Shown: positions 17,146-27,904 of the stretch, one piece after another
How positions within the stretch are numbered: position 1 is the first letter of the stretch
How the letters are laid out: the number at the start of each line of letters is the position of its first letter
NCBI GenBank assembly: GCA_017744935.1
Contig: JAGIAI010000028.1
Coordinates: 28,565-92,564 of the forward strand
Source: Variovorax sp.
GTDB taxonomy: Bacteria > Pseudomonadota > Gammaproteobacteria > Burkholderiales > Burkholderiaceae_C
Direction: 5' to 3'
DNA: 64,000 nt
The notes under the pieces: model-generated
Databases searched by the model: none
Told to the model about the DNA's origin: nothing
The model's input: the letters and a program-made list of their open reading frames with translations, nothing else
Made by a program: the position numbers and the translations under genes

Positions 17146-17448
17146 TTAATCTTGCTGAAAATCCTGGATGTGCAGAACCGGATGCTTGCCGTTACCCGGA
17201 GTGGCAAGGAAACCCTGAAATACCCAGAGACTTCCCAGCGCCTGCCGTGCCAGTCGCTCCGCGACTGAACCGAACGCCACGGCCTTGATGGCCGCCTTCA
17301 CCTTCCTTGATTGACCCGCTTCGTCGATCGTGGACTCATGTTCGAGTCTGGCGTCGACTGCGGGGAGGCCGGCGGGCGTAAAACGCAGGGCTCCGATTTC
17401 GGCGACGCAGGCAGTCAGCACGAGCTGATTGACTGCGGCGGCACTCAC
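17146..17448 (-). CDS. priB: primosomal replication protein N (PriB)
   Basis: 100-residue OB-fold single-strand DNA-binding protein of replication restart. Begins [22 protein letters not shown] from a GTG codon at 17448; ends [14 protein letters not shown]. Lies 4 bases after the rpsF stop in the conserved rpsF-priB-rpsR-rplI order. Confidence 0.93.
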   Translation of the reverse strand: MSAAAVNQLVLTACVAEIGALRFTPAGLPAVDARLEHESTIDEAGQSRKVKAAIKAVAFGSVAERLARQALGSLWVFQGFLATPGNGKHPVLHIQDFQQD

Positions 17449-17452
17449 ACCA

Positions 17453-17827
17453 TCAGTTGTTGTTGGCGGCGTACTCGGCCTGCTGCGCCTTGCGAGCTTC
17501 TTCGCGCTCGACCGTCTTCATCATCGACGAAGGGCCGGTTTCGGCCTTCTTCTTGACCACGGTCAGGTGACGCAGGACGGCGTCGTTGAACTTGAATGCG
17601 TGCTCGAGTTCGGCCATCACGGCTTGCTCAGCCTCGATGTTCACGCACAGGTAGTGCGCCTTGTTGAGCTTGTTGATCTGGTAGGCCAGTTGACGACGGC
17701 CCCAGTCTTCGACGCGATGAATCTTGCCGCCGCCGGCGGTGATCATGCCCTTGTAGCGCTCCAGCATGGCCGGAACTTGCTCGCTTTGATCCGGATGGAT
17801 CAGCAAAATGATTTCGTAGTGACGCAT
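17453..17827 (-). CDS. rpsF: 30S ribosomal protein S6
   Basis: 124 residues. Begins [25 protein letters not shown] and contains [16 protein letters not shown], the S6 signature. Acidic tail typical of gamma S6 is absent. First gene of the operon, with an extended -10 promoter and a folded leader upstream. Confidence 0.98.
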   Translation of the reverse strand: MRHYEIILLIHPDQSEQVPAMLERYKGMITAGGGKIHRVEDWGRRQLAYQINKLNKAHYLCVNIEAEQAVMAELEHAFKFNDAVLRHLTVVKKKAETGPSSMMKTVEREEARKAQQAEYAANNN

Positions 17828-17837
17828 GGCACTCCTT

Positions 17838-17867
17838 GTGGATCTTCCGTAGAAGGGATAAAGCCAC
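17838..17867 (-). promoter_or_regulatory. leader hairpin upstream of rpsF, candidate S6:S18 autoregulatory element
   Basis: In the rpsF leader, GTGG/CCAC (17864-17867 with 17838-17841) closes an inner CTTC/GAAG helix, ending about 10 bases before the ATG. Many bacteria repress rpsF operons through S6:S18 binding to such a leader. Only the placement and a hairpin are seen here. Confidence 0.3.
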
Positions 17868-17906
17868 CCGCAGCGTCAGTCGCAGTGTGGCAAGGCAAAG
17901 CCGAAA

Positions 17907-17915
17907 ATTATAGCA
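17907..17915 (-). promoter_or_regulatory. extended -10 promoter of the rpsF operon
   Basis: TGCTATAAT on the minus strand: a perfect TATAAT with the TGn extension, 80 bases before the rpsF start. No good -35 is seen, as usual for extended -10 promoters. Confidence 0.65.
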
Positions 17916-17918
17916 GGC

Positions 17919-18407
17919 TCATTCGCCAATGAGCGCGCGCTCCAGCGCCACAGCCTTGTCGGGGCCTACGGCGGACTGGATCTTCGGGAACAACTCGTGA
18001 AGTTGCTCGAACGTCGACGTACCCTCGACAGCCAGATTGAGCCTGAACCCCCGCAGCCCGAGACTCGCCGTGAGCTGCGTTGCGATGGGATACGCGTCCT
18101 TGTAGCGCTGCTGCGCGGAACGCCCAGGCAGAGGCGATGCTGCGACAGCATCTGGCCCTGCATGAGAAGTGACCGGGTCGGACTGCACCGGGACGGATAT
18201 CGGCACCTCCGAGACGACCTGCGCGAGCAATCCGAGCTCGACGAGTTGATCGACGTCCTCCTGGACAATGCCCATCCCGGACTCGATCACCTCGTTCACC
18301 GAACGGCGGCCGTCGAAAAGGATGAACGCCGACCGCTGGCGCGGCGTGAGCCGCACCGACCGGTCCTTGAGCACCCGATGCCCAGTTTCTGTCTTGATAA
18401 GAATCAT
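17919..18407 (-). CDS. uncharacterised protein with a winged-helix-like N-terminus
   Basis: 162 residues, not recognised as a named family. N-terminus MILIKTETGHRVLKDRSVRL followed by TPRQRSAFILFDGRRSVNEVI and QEDVDQLVELGLL resembles a small winged-helix module (1-60). The middle (65-95) is Pro/Ser-rich and probably flexible. The C-terminal half (98-162) looks helical. No membrane segment. It ends just before the rpsF promoter and could be a DNA-binding or regulatory protein (inference). Confidence 0.7.
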   Translation of the reverse strand: MILIKTETGHRVLKDRSVRLTPRQRSAFILFDGRRSVNEVIESGMGIVQEDVDQLVELGLLAQVVSEVPISVPVQSDPVTSHAGPDAVAASPLPGRSAQQRYKDAYPIATQLTASLGLRGFRLNLAVEGTSTFEQLHELFPKIQSAVGPDKAVALERALIGE

Positions 18408-18563
18408 GCTTTCCTCGACGCCAGATGGGGAGCACCAAGCGGCCTACTGCCCGCCCTCGTGCATTGCGCCCCTTTGGAGTCAGAAGTTTGACACCAAAGA
18501 TGCAATTGGTTGCAAATACATCAACCTGACGCGGGGATTACAAGGCTTCATGTGAAAGAAGTC

Positions 18564-18597
18564 GTTGCGCGGCGATGACAGTCGGTTGCCGCGCAAC
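18564..18597 (-). terminator. hairpin terminator candidate after ppsA
   Basis: Perfect 10-base arms GTTGCGCGGC/GCCGCGCAAC around a 14-base loop, starting 14 bases past the ppsA stop. Only a weak T-rich stretch follows, so termination may be partial. Confidence 0.5.
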
Positions 18598-18610
18598 GCC
18601 GGAGTCTTGA

Positions 18611-21004
<2,394 letters not shown>

Positions 21005-21195
21005 GGGAAAGCTCCAGAAGTTGAAACTGATGCTGCATGCAGGCGGCGCAACGCGATCATTTTTGTTGCTGTGGGCGCTGGGGCGGATGCATGGGAGGAA
21101 TTCAGGCGGGGATCGAACGGCGGGATTCCCGATAATGGGCCGGATTGTAGGCGCGCTGCGAGCCGGCGCGCGGTTCCGGACAAGGCCCACAGATC

Positions 21196-22017
21196 ATGCA
21201 TACGCGCACCGTTTTTTTTGTTTCCGACGGGACTGGCATCACGGCCGAAACCTTCGGCAATGCCGTTCTCGCTCAGTTCGAGATGAAGCCGCGTCATGTG
21301 AGGCTGCCGTTCACCGACACCGTGGACAAGGCGCACCAGGCGGTCCGGCGAATCAACCACACAGCAGAACTGGAAGGCGTACGCCCCATCGTCTTCACGA
21401 CGCTGGCCAACATGGAAGTGCTCGAGGTGATCGAGACCGAGTGCAAAGGCATGCTGCTCGACATGTTTGGCACTTTCGTCCGGCCGCTGGAGATCGAGCT
21501 GGCAATGAAATCGAATCACCGTATCGGCCGATTCAGCGACGTGAGCAAAAGCAAGGAATACAACGAGCGGATCCAGGCGATCGATTTCAGCCTGGCGCAT
21601 GACGACGGCCAGAGCAACAGAGATCTCGAGAGCGCGGACGTCATTCTGGTGGGTGTGAGCCGCAGCGGGAAGACGCCAACTTCGCTTTACCTGGCCATGC
21701 AGCACGGATTGAAGGCCGCCAACTACCCGCTGATTCCAGAGGACTTCGATCGGAGGCAGTTGCCCCCCGCACTGCTGCCGCACCGCAAGAAGATATTCGG
21801 CCTCACGATTCAGCCAGAGCGCCTGGCCGAAATCCGCAACGAGCGCCGGCCCAACTCCCGCTACGCCAGTATCGAAAACTGTCGGCATGAAGTCAGCGAA
21901 GCCGAGGCGATGATGCGACGAGCCGGCATCCGTTGGCTCTCCACCACCACCAAGTCCATCGAAGAGATCGCAACGACTATCCTGCAGGAGTTGCGGCCAG
22001 AGCGCCTCACATACTGA
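21196..22017 (+). CDS. ppsR: PEP synthase regulatory protein (bifunctional kinase/pyrophosphorylase)
   Basis: 273 residues, DUF299 family. ADP-dependent phosphorylation and phosphate-dependent dephosphorylation of PEP synthase. Begins [21 protein letters not shown]-loop [11 protein letters not shown] at about 153-163; [14 protein letters not shown] follows. Divergent from ppsA across 191 bases, the classic pairing. Confidence 0.97.
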   Translation: MHTRTVFFVSDGTGITAETFGNAVLAQFEMKPRHVRLPFTDTVDKAHQAVRRINHTAELEGVRPIVFTTLANMEVLEVIETECKGMLLDMFGTFVRPLEIELAMKSNHRIGRFSDVSKSKEYNERIQAIDFSLAHDDGQSNRDLESADVILVGVSRSGKTPTSLYLAMQHGLKAANYPLIPEDFDRRQLPPALLPHRKKIFGLTIQPERLAEIRNERRPNSRYASIENCRHEVSEAEAMMRRAGIRWLSTTTKSIEEIATTILQELRPERLTY

Positions 22018-22034
22018 GGCGCTCTGCCCTGCCG

Positions 22035-23615
22035 TCAGGCGGCCACAGGCTCTGCCTCGGCGGGTGCCGAGGTGCGGATCAGGTGGTCGAAGGCGCTCAG
22101 CGCCGCCTTCGCACCTTCGCCGGCCGCAATGATGATCTGCTTGAACGGCACGGTCGTCGCATCGCCCGCCGCAAACACCCCCGGCACCGAGGTCTGGCCG
22201 CGCGCGTCCACGATGATCTCGCCGTGCTTCGACAGTTCGACTGTTCCCTTGAGCCAGTCGGTGTTCGGAACAAGCCCGATCTGGATGAACACGCCTTCCA
22301 GATCCACTTGATGGATCTGGCCAGTCGCGCGGTCCTTGTAGGTCAGGGCGTTGACCTTCTGCTTGTCGCCGTTGATTTCCGTCGTCTGTGCGTTGGTGAT
22401 CACCGTGACGTTCGCGAGGCTGCGCAACTTGCGTTGCAGCACTGCATCAGCGCGCAATTGCCCGTCGAATTCGATCAGCGTGACATGGCCGACGATGCCG
22501 GCAAGGTCGATTGCCGCTTCGACACCCGAGTTGCCGCCACCAATCACCGCGACCCGCTTGCCCTTGAACAGTGGGCCATCGCAGTGCGGGCAGTAGGCCA
22601 CGCCCTTGTTCTTGTATTCCTGCTCGCCCGGCACATTGATGTTGCGCCAACGCGCGCCGGTCGAGATCACGACTGAACGGCTCTTGAGCGAGGCGCCGCT
22701 TTCGAGCTTGACCTCGATCAGGTCACCGGACGGCACGAGCGCCGCAGCACGCTGCAGATTCATGATGTCCACGTCGTAGTCGCGCACATGCTCTTCGAGC
22801 GCGAGCGCGAACCTGGGGCCTTCGGTTTCCTTGATCGAGATGAAGTTCTCGATGCCCATGGTGTCCAACACCTGTCCACCGAAGCGCTCCGAAGCCACGC
22901 CGGTGCGAATTCCTTTGCGCGCCGCGTAAACGGCAGCCGCCGCGCCCGCTGGCCCGCCACCAACGACAAGCACATCGAACGGGTCTTTCGCGGCAATCTT
23001 CTTCGCCTCGCGCTCGACGCCGCTGGAGTCCAGCTTCGCGAGAATTTCTTCCAGAGTCATACGGCCTTGGCCGAACTCCGTGCCATTGAGGAACACCGTT
23101 GGCACCGCCATGATCTGGCGCTCCTTCACTTCGTCCTGGAACAACGAACCGTCGATCATCGTCGTCTTGATGCGCGGGTTCTGAACCGCCATGAGGTTCA
23201 GTGCCTGCACGACGTCCGGGCAGTTGTGGCAAGTGAGCGAGATATAGATCTCGAATTCGAAATCGCCCTCGAGTGCACGAATCTGATCGAGCACAGCCTG
23301 CTCCACCTTGGGCGGGTAGCCACCAACCTGCAGCAGCGCCAGCACGAGCGAAGTGAACTCATGTCCCATCGGCAGACCGGCAAAGCGTGGGCCGTGGTTT
23401 TCGCTCGGGCGGTTGATCGAAAAGGACGGCTTGCGATGGTTGTCAGCGCGGCTTTCAAGAACCTTGACGAGTGAAGACGATTCCGCCACGTCCTTCAACA
23501 GTGCCTGCAGGTCGCTGGAGGCCTTGCTGTCGTCGAGCGATGCGACGATTTCGATCGGTTGCGAAATGCGATCGAGGTAGCTTTTGAGTTGCGATTTGGT
23601 GCCTGCGTCGAGCAT
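22035..23615 (-). CDS. ahpF: alkyl hydroperoxide reductase subunit F
   Basis: 526 residues. FAD disulfide reductase passing electrons from NADH to AhpC. Tandem thioredoxin-like N-terminal domain with CHNC (129-132), FAD motif [12 protein letters not shown] (217-228), redox-active CPHC (342-345) and a C-terminal [15 protein letters not shown]. All catalytic cysteines are intact. Separated from ahpC by a terminator hairpin. Confidence 0.98.
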   Translation of the reverse strand: MLDAGTKSQLKSYLDRISQPIEIVASLDDSKASSDLQALLKDVAESSSLVKVLESRADNHRKPSFSINRPSENHGPRFAGLPMGHEFTSLVLALLQVGGYPPKVEQAVLDQIRALEGDFEFEIYISLTCHNCPDVVQALNLMAVQNPRIKTTMIDGSLFQDEVKERQIMAVPTVFLNGTEFGQGRMTLEEILAKLDSSGVEREAKKIAAKDPFDVLVVGGGPAGAAAAVYAARKGIRTGVASERFGGQVLDTMGIENFISIKETEGPRFALALEEHVRDYDVDIMNLQRAAALVPSGDLIEVKLESGASLKSRSVVISTGARWRNINVPGEQEYKNKGVAYCPHCDGPLFKGKRVAVIGGGNSGVEAAIDLAGIVGHVTLIEFDGQLRADAVLQRKLRSLANVTVITNAQTTEINGDKQKVNALTYKDRATGQIHQVDLEGVFIQIGLVPNTDWLKGTVELSKHGEIIVDARGQTSVPGVFAAGDATTVPFKQIIIAAGEGAKAALSAFDHLIRTSAPAEAEPVAA

Positions 23616-23644
23616 GTGGACTCACTTCTGAAATGCGAACGGAA

Positions 23645-23677
23645 ACAAAAAGGCCCGGGAGCTCGCGCGCCCGGGCC
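23645..23677 (-). terminator. intrinsic terminator/attenuator between ahpC and ahpF
   Basis: GGCCCGGG/CCCGGGCC 8-base stem with TTTTTGTTT after it in the leftward direction. Likely lets most transcripts stop after ahpC, giving more AhpC than AhpF. Confidence 0.75.
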
Positions 23678-23695
23678 GCGGCGCGGGAAGACGGC

Positions 23696-24268
23696 TTAGA
23701 TCTTGCCGACGAGGTCGAACGAAGGCTTGAGCGTTTCAGCGCCTTCAGTCCACTTGGCGGGGCAGACTTCGCCCGGGTGAGCTGCGACGTACTGCGCAGC
23801 CTTCACGCGGCGGAGGAGTTCGGCAGCGTCGCGACCGATGCCGTTGTCGTGCACTTCGATGGTCTTGATCTTGCCGTTGGGGTCGATGACGAACGTGCCG
23901 CGGTATGCAAGACCGGCGTCTTCGCCCTCTTCGATCAGGACTTGGAAGGCGCGTGCCAGTTGCTGGCTCGGATCGCCGATCAGCGGGTACTTGACCTTGC
24001 CGATGGTTTCCGAGGTGTCGTGCCAGGCCTTGTGCGTGAAGTGGGTGTCGGTTGACACACCGTAGATTTCGACGCCCAGCTTCTGGAATTCGGCGTAGTT
24101 GTCAGCGAGGTCGCCGAGCTCGGTCGGGCACACGAAGGTGAAGTCAGCCGGATAGAACACGACAACAGACCACTTGCCCTTGAAGCTCTCGTCGGAGACG
24201 GGCACGAACTTGCCGTTGTGATAGGCGGTGGCCTTGAAAGGGACGACTTCGGTATTGATCAGGGACAT
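23696..24268 (-). CDS. ahpC: alkyl hydroperoxide reductase subunit C
   Basis: 190-residue typical 2-Cys peroxiredoxin. Peroxidatic Cys47 in [13 protein letters not shown]; resolving cysteine in PGEVCPAKW near the C-terminus. Reduced by AhpF. An OxyR-type tetrad motif lies about 70-105 bases upstream. Begins [13 protein letters not shown]. Confidence 0.98.
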   Translation of the reverse strand: MSLINTEVVPFKATAYHNGKFVPVSDESFKGKWSVVVFYPADFTFVCPTELGDLADNYAEFQKLGVEIYGVSTDTHFTHKAWHDTSETIGKVKYPLIGDPSQQLARAFQVLIEEGEDAGLAYRGTFVIDPNGKIKTIEVHDNGIGRDAAELLRRVKAAQYVAAHPGEVCPAKWTEGAETLKPSFDLVGKI

Positions 24269-24308
24269 TGATGAGTTCCTAGTTGGCTAATGAAAAAGGC
24301 GAGCCATC

Positions 24309-24372
24309 AGTATAACTACTAATATTCATCTCTCGATAGCTCCAATCTATTAAATGTATTGGGCGCCCCTAT
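24309..24372 (-). promoter_or_regulatory. ahpC promoter with OxyR-type binding site
   Basis: 24336-24372 reads ATAG-N7-CTAT-N7-ATTG-N7-CTAT, matching the OxyR tetrad ATAG-N7-CTAT-N7-ATAG-N7-CTAT at 15 of 16 positions with exact spacing. A -10 box TATACT follows on the minus strand at 24314-24309; the -35 position would touch the site edge, as at OxyR-activated promoters. Bfr, divergent, could also respond. Confidence 0.8.
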
Positions 24373-24507
24373 GCGCCAAATCGGGATGAGGCCACTCGAA
24401 TGCGAACGCCTATCAGCATCACACTCATGCAGACCGTTAATGCATGGGATTGCTTGCAGCGCTTGAACCCGATCACAATCGACCGTTTCAAGAAGAAGGA
24501 AAAGATC

Positions 24508-24984
24508 ATGAAGGGCGACCCACAAGTCATCGATCATCTACAGGCCCAACTCAAGAATGAGCTGACTGCAATTAACCAGTACTTCCTCCACTATCGGATG
24601 CTCAAGCACTGGGGCCTCGACAAGCTGGCCAAGAAGGAATACGAAGAATCCATCGGCGAGATGAAGCATGCGGACAAGTTGATGGACCGCATCTTCATGC
24701 TCGACGGACTGCCGAATCTGCAGGATCTCGCCAAGCTCAACGTAGGCGAAGACGTACCAGAGATCCTCGAGTGCGACCTCAAGGCGGAAGTGGGAGCGCA
24801 GGCCACGATCAAGGCTGGCATTGCCCACTGCGAATCAGTGCGTGACTACGTGTCTCGCGACATCCTTCAGGAAATACTGGACGACACCGAGGAACACATC
24901 GATTTCCTCGAAACGCAGATCGACCTGCTCGGCAAGGTCGGACTACAGAACTACCTCCAATCCCAGATGGGCGAGATCGAGTAA
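24508..24984 (+). CDS. bfr: bacterioferritin
   Basis: 158 residues. 24-subunit iron-storage protein. Ferroxidase ligands E18 ([10 protein letters not shown]), E51/H54 and heme-ligand M52 in [12 protein letters not shown], then a second diiron segment ending [14 protein letters not shown] at 24508 has AGAAGAAGGA upstream; the 108-base in-frame extension upstream lacks family character. Divergent from ahpC and followed by a terminator and bfd. Confidence 0.96.
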   Translation: MKGDPQVIDHLQAQLKNELTAINQYFLHYRMLKHWGLDKLAKKEYEESIGEMKHADKLMDRIFMLDGLPNLQDLAKLNVGEDVPEILECDLKAEVGAQATIKAGIAHCESVRDYVSRDILQEILDDTEEHIDFLETQIDLLGKVGLQNYLQSQMGEIE

Positions 24985-25002
24985 GTCTCTCCGCCATCTC
25001 CG

Positions 25003-25037
25003 GCGCCCCAGCCGCCTCTACGGCCGGGCGCTTCTTT
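25003..25037 (+). terminator. Rho-independent terminator of bfr
   Basis: GCGCCC/GGGCGC stem enclosing a shorter GCCG/CGGC helix, then TTCTTT. Confidence 0.65.
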
Positions 25038-25128
25038 GGTTCACCACGGTGAATCCAATACGCTCCCGCGGCCACGACGGCAAGCCAGACACGGCAGATG
25101 GATCATCCCCTTTCGAGGTTGATAGTTA

Positions 25129-25158
25129 TTGCAAATGCGAAGAATTCGTATTTATAAT
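25129..25158 (+). promoter_or_regulatory. bfd promoter with possible Fur-like dyad
   Basis: -35 TTGCAA (25129-25134), 18-base spacer, -10 TATAAT (25153-25158). The spacer holds the imperfect dyad AATGCGAA-N3-TTCGTATT, and GATAGTTATTGC overlaps the -35; both resemble betaproteobacterial Fur sites. Low-iron induction of bfd is known elsewhere; here it is inference. Confidence 0.5.
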
Positions 25159-25198
25159 CGAGTCCTCTTCAGTACAGCCAGCCAGTCGCTTACAGGCC

Positions 25199-25471
25199 AT
25201 GATCGTTTGCGTATGCCGCCGAGTCTCCGACCGTGAAATCGCACGCCACGTGCGAGCCGGCATGACGTTCGACGAAGTGCAGTTTGAACTCGGTGTTGCC
25301 ACTCAATGCGGTCAATGCGAAGGTTGCGCGCGCGAAGTAGTCGCTCAGTGCAGCGCCTCCCATCCGGTCGCAGCGCTCCATCGCGATACCGGACCAACAG
25401 CGATCCAGCTTGCAAATTCCATCAAGGAAAGCAAAGCATGGAACTCTTCGCGGCCCTCGGCGGCAGTCTGA
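25199..25471 (+). CDS. bfd: bacterioferritin-associated ferredoxin Bfd
   Basis: 90 residues. [2Fe-2S] protein that reduces the bacterioferritin core to release iron. Cysteines in MIVCVCRR (C4, C6) and QCGQCEGC supply the C-x-C...C-x2-C cluster pattern. About 20 residues longer than usual at the C-terminus, with no family character there. Its last 34 bases overlap a 24-codon frame with a strong ribosome-binding site. Confidence 0.9.
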   Translation: MIVCVCRRVSDREIARHVRAGMTFDEVQFELGVATQCGQCEGCAREVVAQCSASHPVAALHRDTGPTAIQLANSIKESKAWNSSRPSAAV

Positions 25472-25512
25472 TCTTTGTCGCCAGCTCGGTCTGGTGGATC
25501 CTTCGCAAGTAA
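25438..25512 (+). CDS. 24-residue single-pass membrane peptide
   Basis: MELFAALGGSLIFVASS followed by VWWILRK. AAGGAAAG at about 25424-25431 gives a well-placed ribosome-binding site. One hydrophobic helix (about 4-21) with Trp-Trp at the interface and a basic end, so the C-terminus is probably cytoplasmic. Sits between bfd and tonB, overlapping the bfd end in another frame. Unrecognised; a genuine small membrane protein is plausible. Confidence 0.5.
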   Translation: MELFAALGGSLIFVASSVWWILRK

Positions 25513-25534
25513 TTCGTAGCGGTTTTGCTGCGAA

Positions 25535-25554
25535 GGGCACCTCCAAGGGTGCCC
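25535..25554 (+). other. hairpin upstream of tonB
   Basis: GGGCACC/GGTGCCC stem with a 6-base loop, 19 bases before the tonB GTG. No T-run follows. It could influence tonB translation or stabilise the bfd transcript end. Confidence 0.35.
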
Positions 25555-25572
25555 GCACTCCAATGGCTCATC

Positions 25573-26253
25573 GTGTCTGATCGCTTTTCAGCTCCCCCAT
25601 CTGCCCTTGGGCTCTCGCGAAACGCCGTCATTGGTGGCGGCGTGGTGTTATTGCATGTGGCTGCCCTTTGGGCGCTACAGAGCGGGCTTCTACGCCGCGC
25701 TGCAGAAGTCGTGATTCCAGTTGAGATCCTCAGCGAATTCGTCGAGCCCCCCAAACCCAAGGAGCCGCCACCACCCCCTCCCCCACCGGAGCCTAGGCGG
25801 CAGATCACCAAGACGCCTCCGCCGCCGCGGCCACAGGCGATTCGCGAGCCGAAGCCCGCTCCCACCGCGCCGACCGGCAGCCTCGAGCCACCTCCGCCGC
25901 CGGCGCCCATTGCCGCACCGGCACCGCCGGAGCCGCCTGCTCCGCCACCCGCGCCACCAGCGCCGCCTTCGGTCCAATTGCCGTCGAGCAACGCTGACTA
26001 CCTGCAGAACCCGAAGCCGGTATATCCGGCGATGAGCAAGCGCCTCGGCGAACAGGGCAAGACCATCGTGCGCGTTCTCATCGGCGCGGACGGGCTGCCC
26101 AAGCAGGCAAGCATCTTCAAGTCCAGCGGCTATGACCGGCTGGATGAGGCAGCGCGCCAGGCGGTCATGAGCTGGCGCTACGTGCCGGGTAAACGAAATG
26201 GCGTCGTTGAGCAAATGGAATTCAACGTCCCGATCAACTGGGTTCTCAATTAA
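25573..26253 (+). CDS. tonB: energy transducer TonB
   Basis: 226 residues. Couples the proton-motive force, through ExbB-ExbD, to outer-membrane iron/heme receptors. N-terminal membrane anchor (about 15-35), Pro-rich periplasmic spacer with KEPPPPPPPPEP and PAPPEPPAPPPAPP (about 55-130), and TonB C-terminal domain starting YPAMSKRLGEQG. GTG start at 25573 chosen because it gives the expected SDRFSAPP cytoplasmic stub; the ribosome-binding site is weak. Confidence 0.93.
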   Translation: MSDRFSAPPSALGLSRNAVIGGGVVLLHVAALWALQSGLLRRAAEVVIPVEILSEFVEPPKPKEPPPPPPPPEPRRQITKTPPPPRPQAIREPKPAPTAPTGSLEPPPPPAPIAAPAPPEPPAPPPAPPAPPSVQLPSSNADYLQNPKPVYPAMSKRLGEQGKTIVRVLIGADGLPKQASIFKSSGYDRLDEAARQAVMSWRYVPGKRNGVVEQMEFNVPINWVLN

Positions 26254-26273
26254 TTTCTCTGGAGTAGCTTCGT

Positions 26274-26987
26274 ATGGATTCCCAATTTGGCCTGATGAAC
26301 GTCTGGCATCAAGGTGACTTTGTCACCAAGGCCGTGGCGGTGCTGTTGATCGGCATGTCACTCGCATCCTGGATCGTCATCCTGATCAAGGCACTCGACG
26401 TCGTCCGGTACAAGCGTCTCGCCAAGCACTCGCAGGATTTCTGGCACAGCGAAGACTTCGCGACTGCGCTCAACAAGCTCGGCAGCGATGACAGCAATCC
26501 TTTCCGCGCGCTCGCGCTCGAAGGCCGCGAAGCCGCGGCGCACCATCGCAACACCAAGGCGCACCTGCATGACGCGCTGGACGTCAGCGACTGGATCACG
26601 CGCGCACTTCGCAACGGCATCGACGAATTCACCGCACGCCTGCAGACGGGTCTCGCCGTGCTGGCATCGGTTGGTTCGACAGCACCGTTCATCGGGCTGT
26701 TCGGCACGGTGTGGGGCATCTATCACGCCCTCATGAGCATCGGCTCCGCTGGCCAGGCAACGATCGACAAGGTCGCCGGCCCCATCGGCGAGGCGCTGAT
26801 CATGACTGCCCTTGGCTTGGCGGTCGCGATCCCTGCCGTGCTCGGCTACAACGCTCTGGTCCGCGGCAACAAGTTCGTGCTGACCAAGCTCAATAGCTTC
26901 GCCCACGATCTTCATGCCTACTTCGTGACTGGCGCGCGCGTTCAGAGCGGTGGGGAAGCCACAGTTGTCGCACTCAAGAAGGGCTGA
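26274..26987 (+). CDS. exbB: biopolymer transport protein ExbB (MotA/TolQ/ExbB proton channel)
   Basis: 237 residues. Inner-membrane proton channel subunit of the TonB motor. Three membrane segments (about 20-42, 130-152, 172-195). Conserved GSTAPFIGLFGTVWGIYHAL and GPIGEALIMTALGLAVAIPAVL. GGAG precedes the ATG; 20 bases after tonB. Confidence 0.97.
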   Translation: MDSQFGLMNVWHQGDFVTKAVAVLLIGMSLASWIVILIKALDVVRYKRLAKHSQDFWHSEDFATALNKLGSDDSNPFRALALEGREAAAHHRNTKAHLHDALDVSDWITRALRNGIDEFTARLQTGLAVLASVGSTAPFIGLFGTVWGIYHALMSIGSAGQATIDKVAGPIGEALIMTALGLAVAIPAVLGYNALVRGNKFVLTKLNSFAHDLHAYFVTGARVQSGGEATVVALKKG

Positions 26988-26992
26988 TCATC

Positions 26993-27406
26993 ATGGCCTT
27001 CGGAACGCAAGACGAGCCCGATGAGGTGATGAACGAGATCAATATGACGCCACTGGTCGACGTCATGCTGGTCCTGCTGATCATCTTCATCATTACCGTG
27101 CCGGTCATGAAGCACGCCGTGAACATCGACCTCCCGCGCGCGAGCAGCGAGCCAGAGCAGACCAAGCCACAGAACATTCTGTTCACGGTGGCCGCTGATG
27201 GCAGCTACTACTGGAACGAGCAGAAGATCGAGGATTCGGAATTGCTACCGCGCATGGCTGCGGAAGCAGCGAAGGATCCTCAGCCTGAACTGCACATTCG
27301 CGGCGACAAGGCTGTGCGGTATGAGCGCGTTGCTCAGGCCATGTCGGCTGCTCGGGAAGCGGGAGTGCGCAAGATCGGTTTCGTGACCGAGCCAGAACCG
27401 AAGTGA
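26993..27406 (+). CDS. exbD: biopolymer transport protein ExbD
   Basis: 137 residues. Single N-terminal membrane segment (about 20-42) containing the motor aspartate in INMTPLVDVMLVLLIIF, then a periplasmic domain. Starts 5 bases after exbB stops, so translation is coupled. Confidence 0.97.
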   Translation: MAFGTQDEPDEVMNEINMTPLVDVMLVLLIIFIITVPVMKHAVNIDLPRASSEPEQTKPQNILFTVAADGSYYWNEQKIEDSELLPRMAAEAAKDPQPELHIRGDKAVRYERVAQAMSAAREAGVRKIGFVTEPEPK

Positions 27407-27454
27407 AGCAACGCTGAGCCGAATCGGCTCAACGAAAAAAATCCATCGCGACGA

Positions 27455-27486
27455 TTGACTTTTTATTGCGAATCATTATCATTTGC
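27455..27486 (+). promoter_or_regulatory. hemP promoter with Fur-type box
   Basis: -35 TTGACT (27455-27460), 16-base spacer, -10 TATCAT (27477-27482). The 19-base stretch 27468-27486 matches the Fur consensus at 14 of 19 positions (core AATCATTATCATT) and covers the -10, so iron-bound Fur would block the promoter. Confidence 0.8.
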
Positions 27487-27515
27487 GCATTGCCTCGATC
27501 AACGGGATTTTCAAG

Positions 27516-27731
27516 ATGCAAGTAACGCCAAACGCCTTTTCCGTCCTGAACCACCCTTCGCTGGACCAATCCGGCGGTGGCCGTGCTTCCAGTGATGCGG
27601 CTGCGCGTCCCGCCCCGCTGGTCGAAAGCGCCGAGCTTCTCAAGGGCAACAAGACGGTCGGCATCATGCACAACGGTTCCCTCTATCGTTTGCAGGCCAC
27701 CAAATTCGGCAAGCTGATCCTGACCAAATAG
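27516..27731 (+). CDS. hemP: hemin uptake protein HemP
   Basis: 71 residues. Small conserved factor of heme uptake with the C-terminal signature GIMHNGSLYRLQATKFGKLILTK. The ATG at 27516 is preferred; the upstream in-frame segment overlaps the promoter/Fur box. No heme receptor gene follows; the gene stands alone between terminators. Confidence 0.9.
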   Translation: MQVTPNAFSVLNHPSLDQSGGGRASSDAAARPAPLVESAELLKGNKTVGIMHNGSLYRLQATKFGKLILTK

Positions 27732-27767
27732 CGTCAGTTCGCCCCTCGCGCAAGTTTCATCGTGGGG

Positions 27768-27802
27768 CGACTCAAGGAGACCATCTCCAAGGGTCGTTTT
27801 TT
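27768..27802 (+). terminator. Rho-independent terminator of hemP
   Basis: CGACTC...GGGTCG outer helix, GGAGA-CCA-TCTCC inner hairpin, then six T residues. Confidence 0.75.
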
Positions 27803-27857
27803 GCTAGCCAACGGTCCGCCGACTAGCCATGCACTTTTTTCCACAATGACACCAAAA

Positions 27858-27893
27858 TAAAAACGCCGACCCGAGGTCGGCGTTTTTATTTTT
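27858..27893. terminator. bidirectional terminator between hemP and HbpS-like gene
   Basis: CGCCGACC-CGA-GGTCGGCG flanked by A-run and T-run, effective for both converging transcripts. Confidence 0.8.
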
Positions 27894-27904
27894 GAGGCTA
27901 CCGA

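Noticed and set aside
27415..27431. TGAGCCG/CGGCTCA hairpin after exbD as a terminator
   Set aside because: It is followed by A residues, not T, in the direction of exbD transcription.
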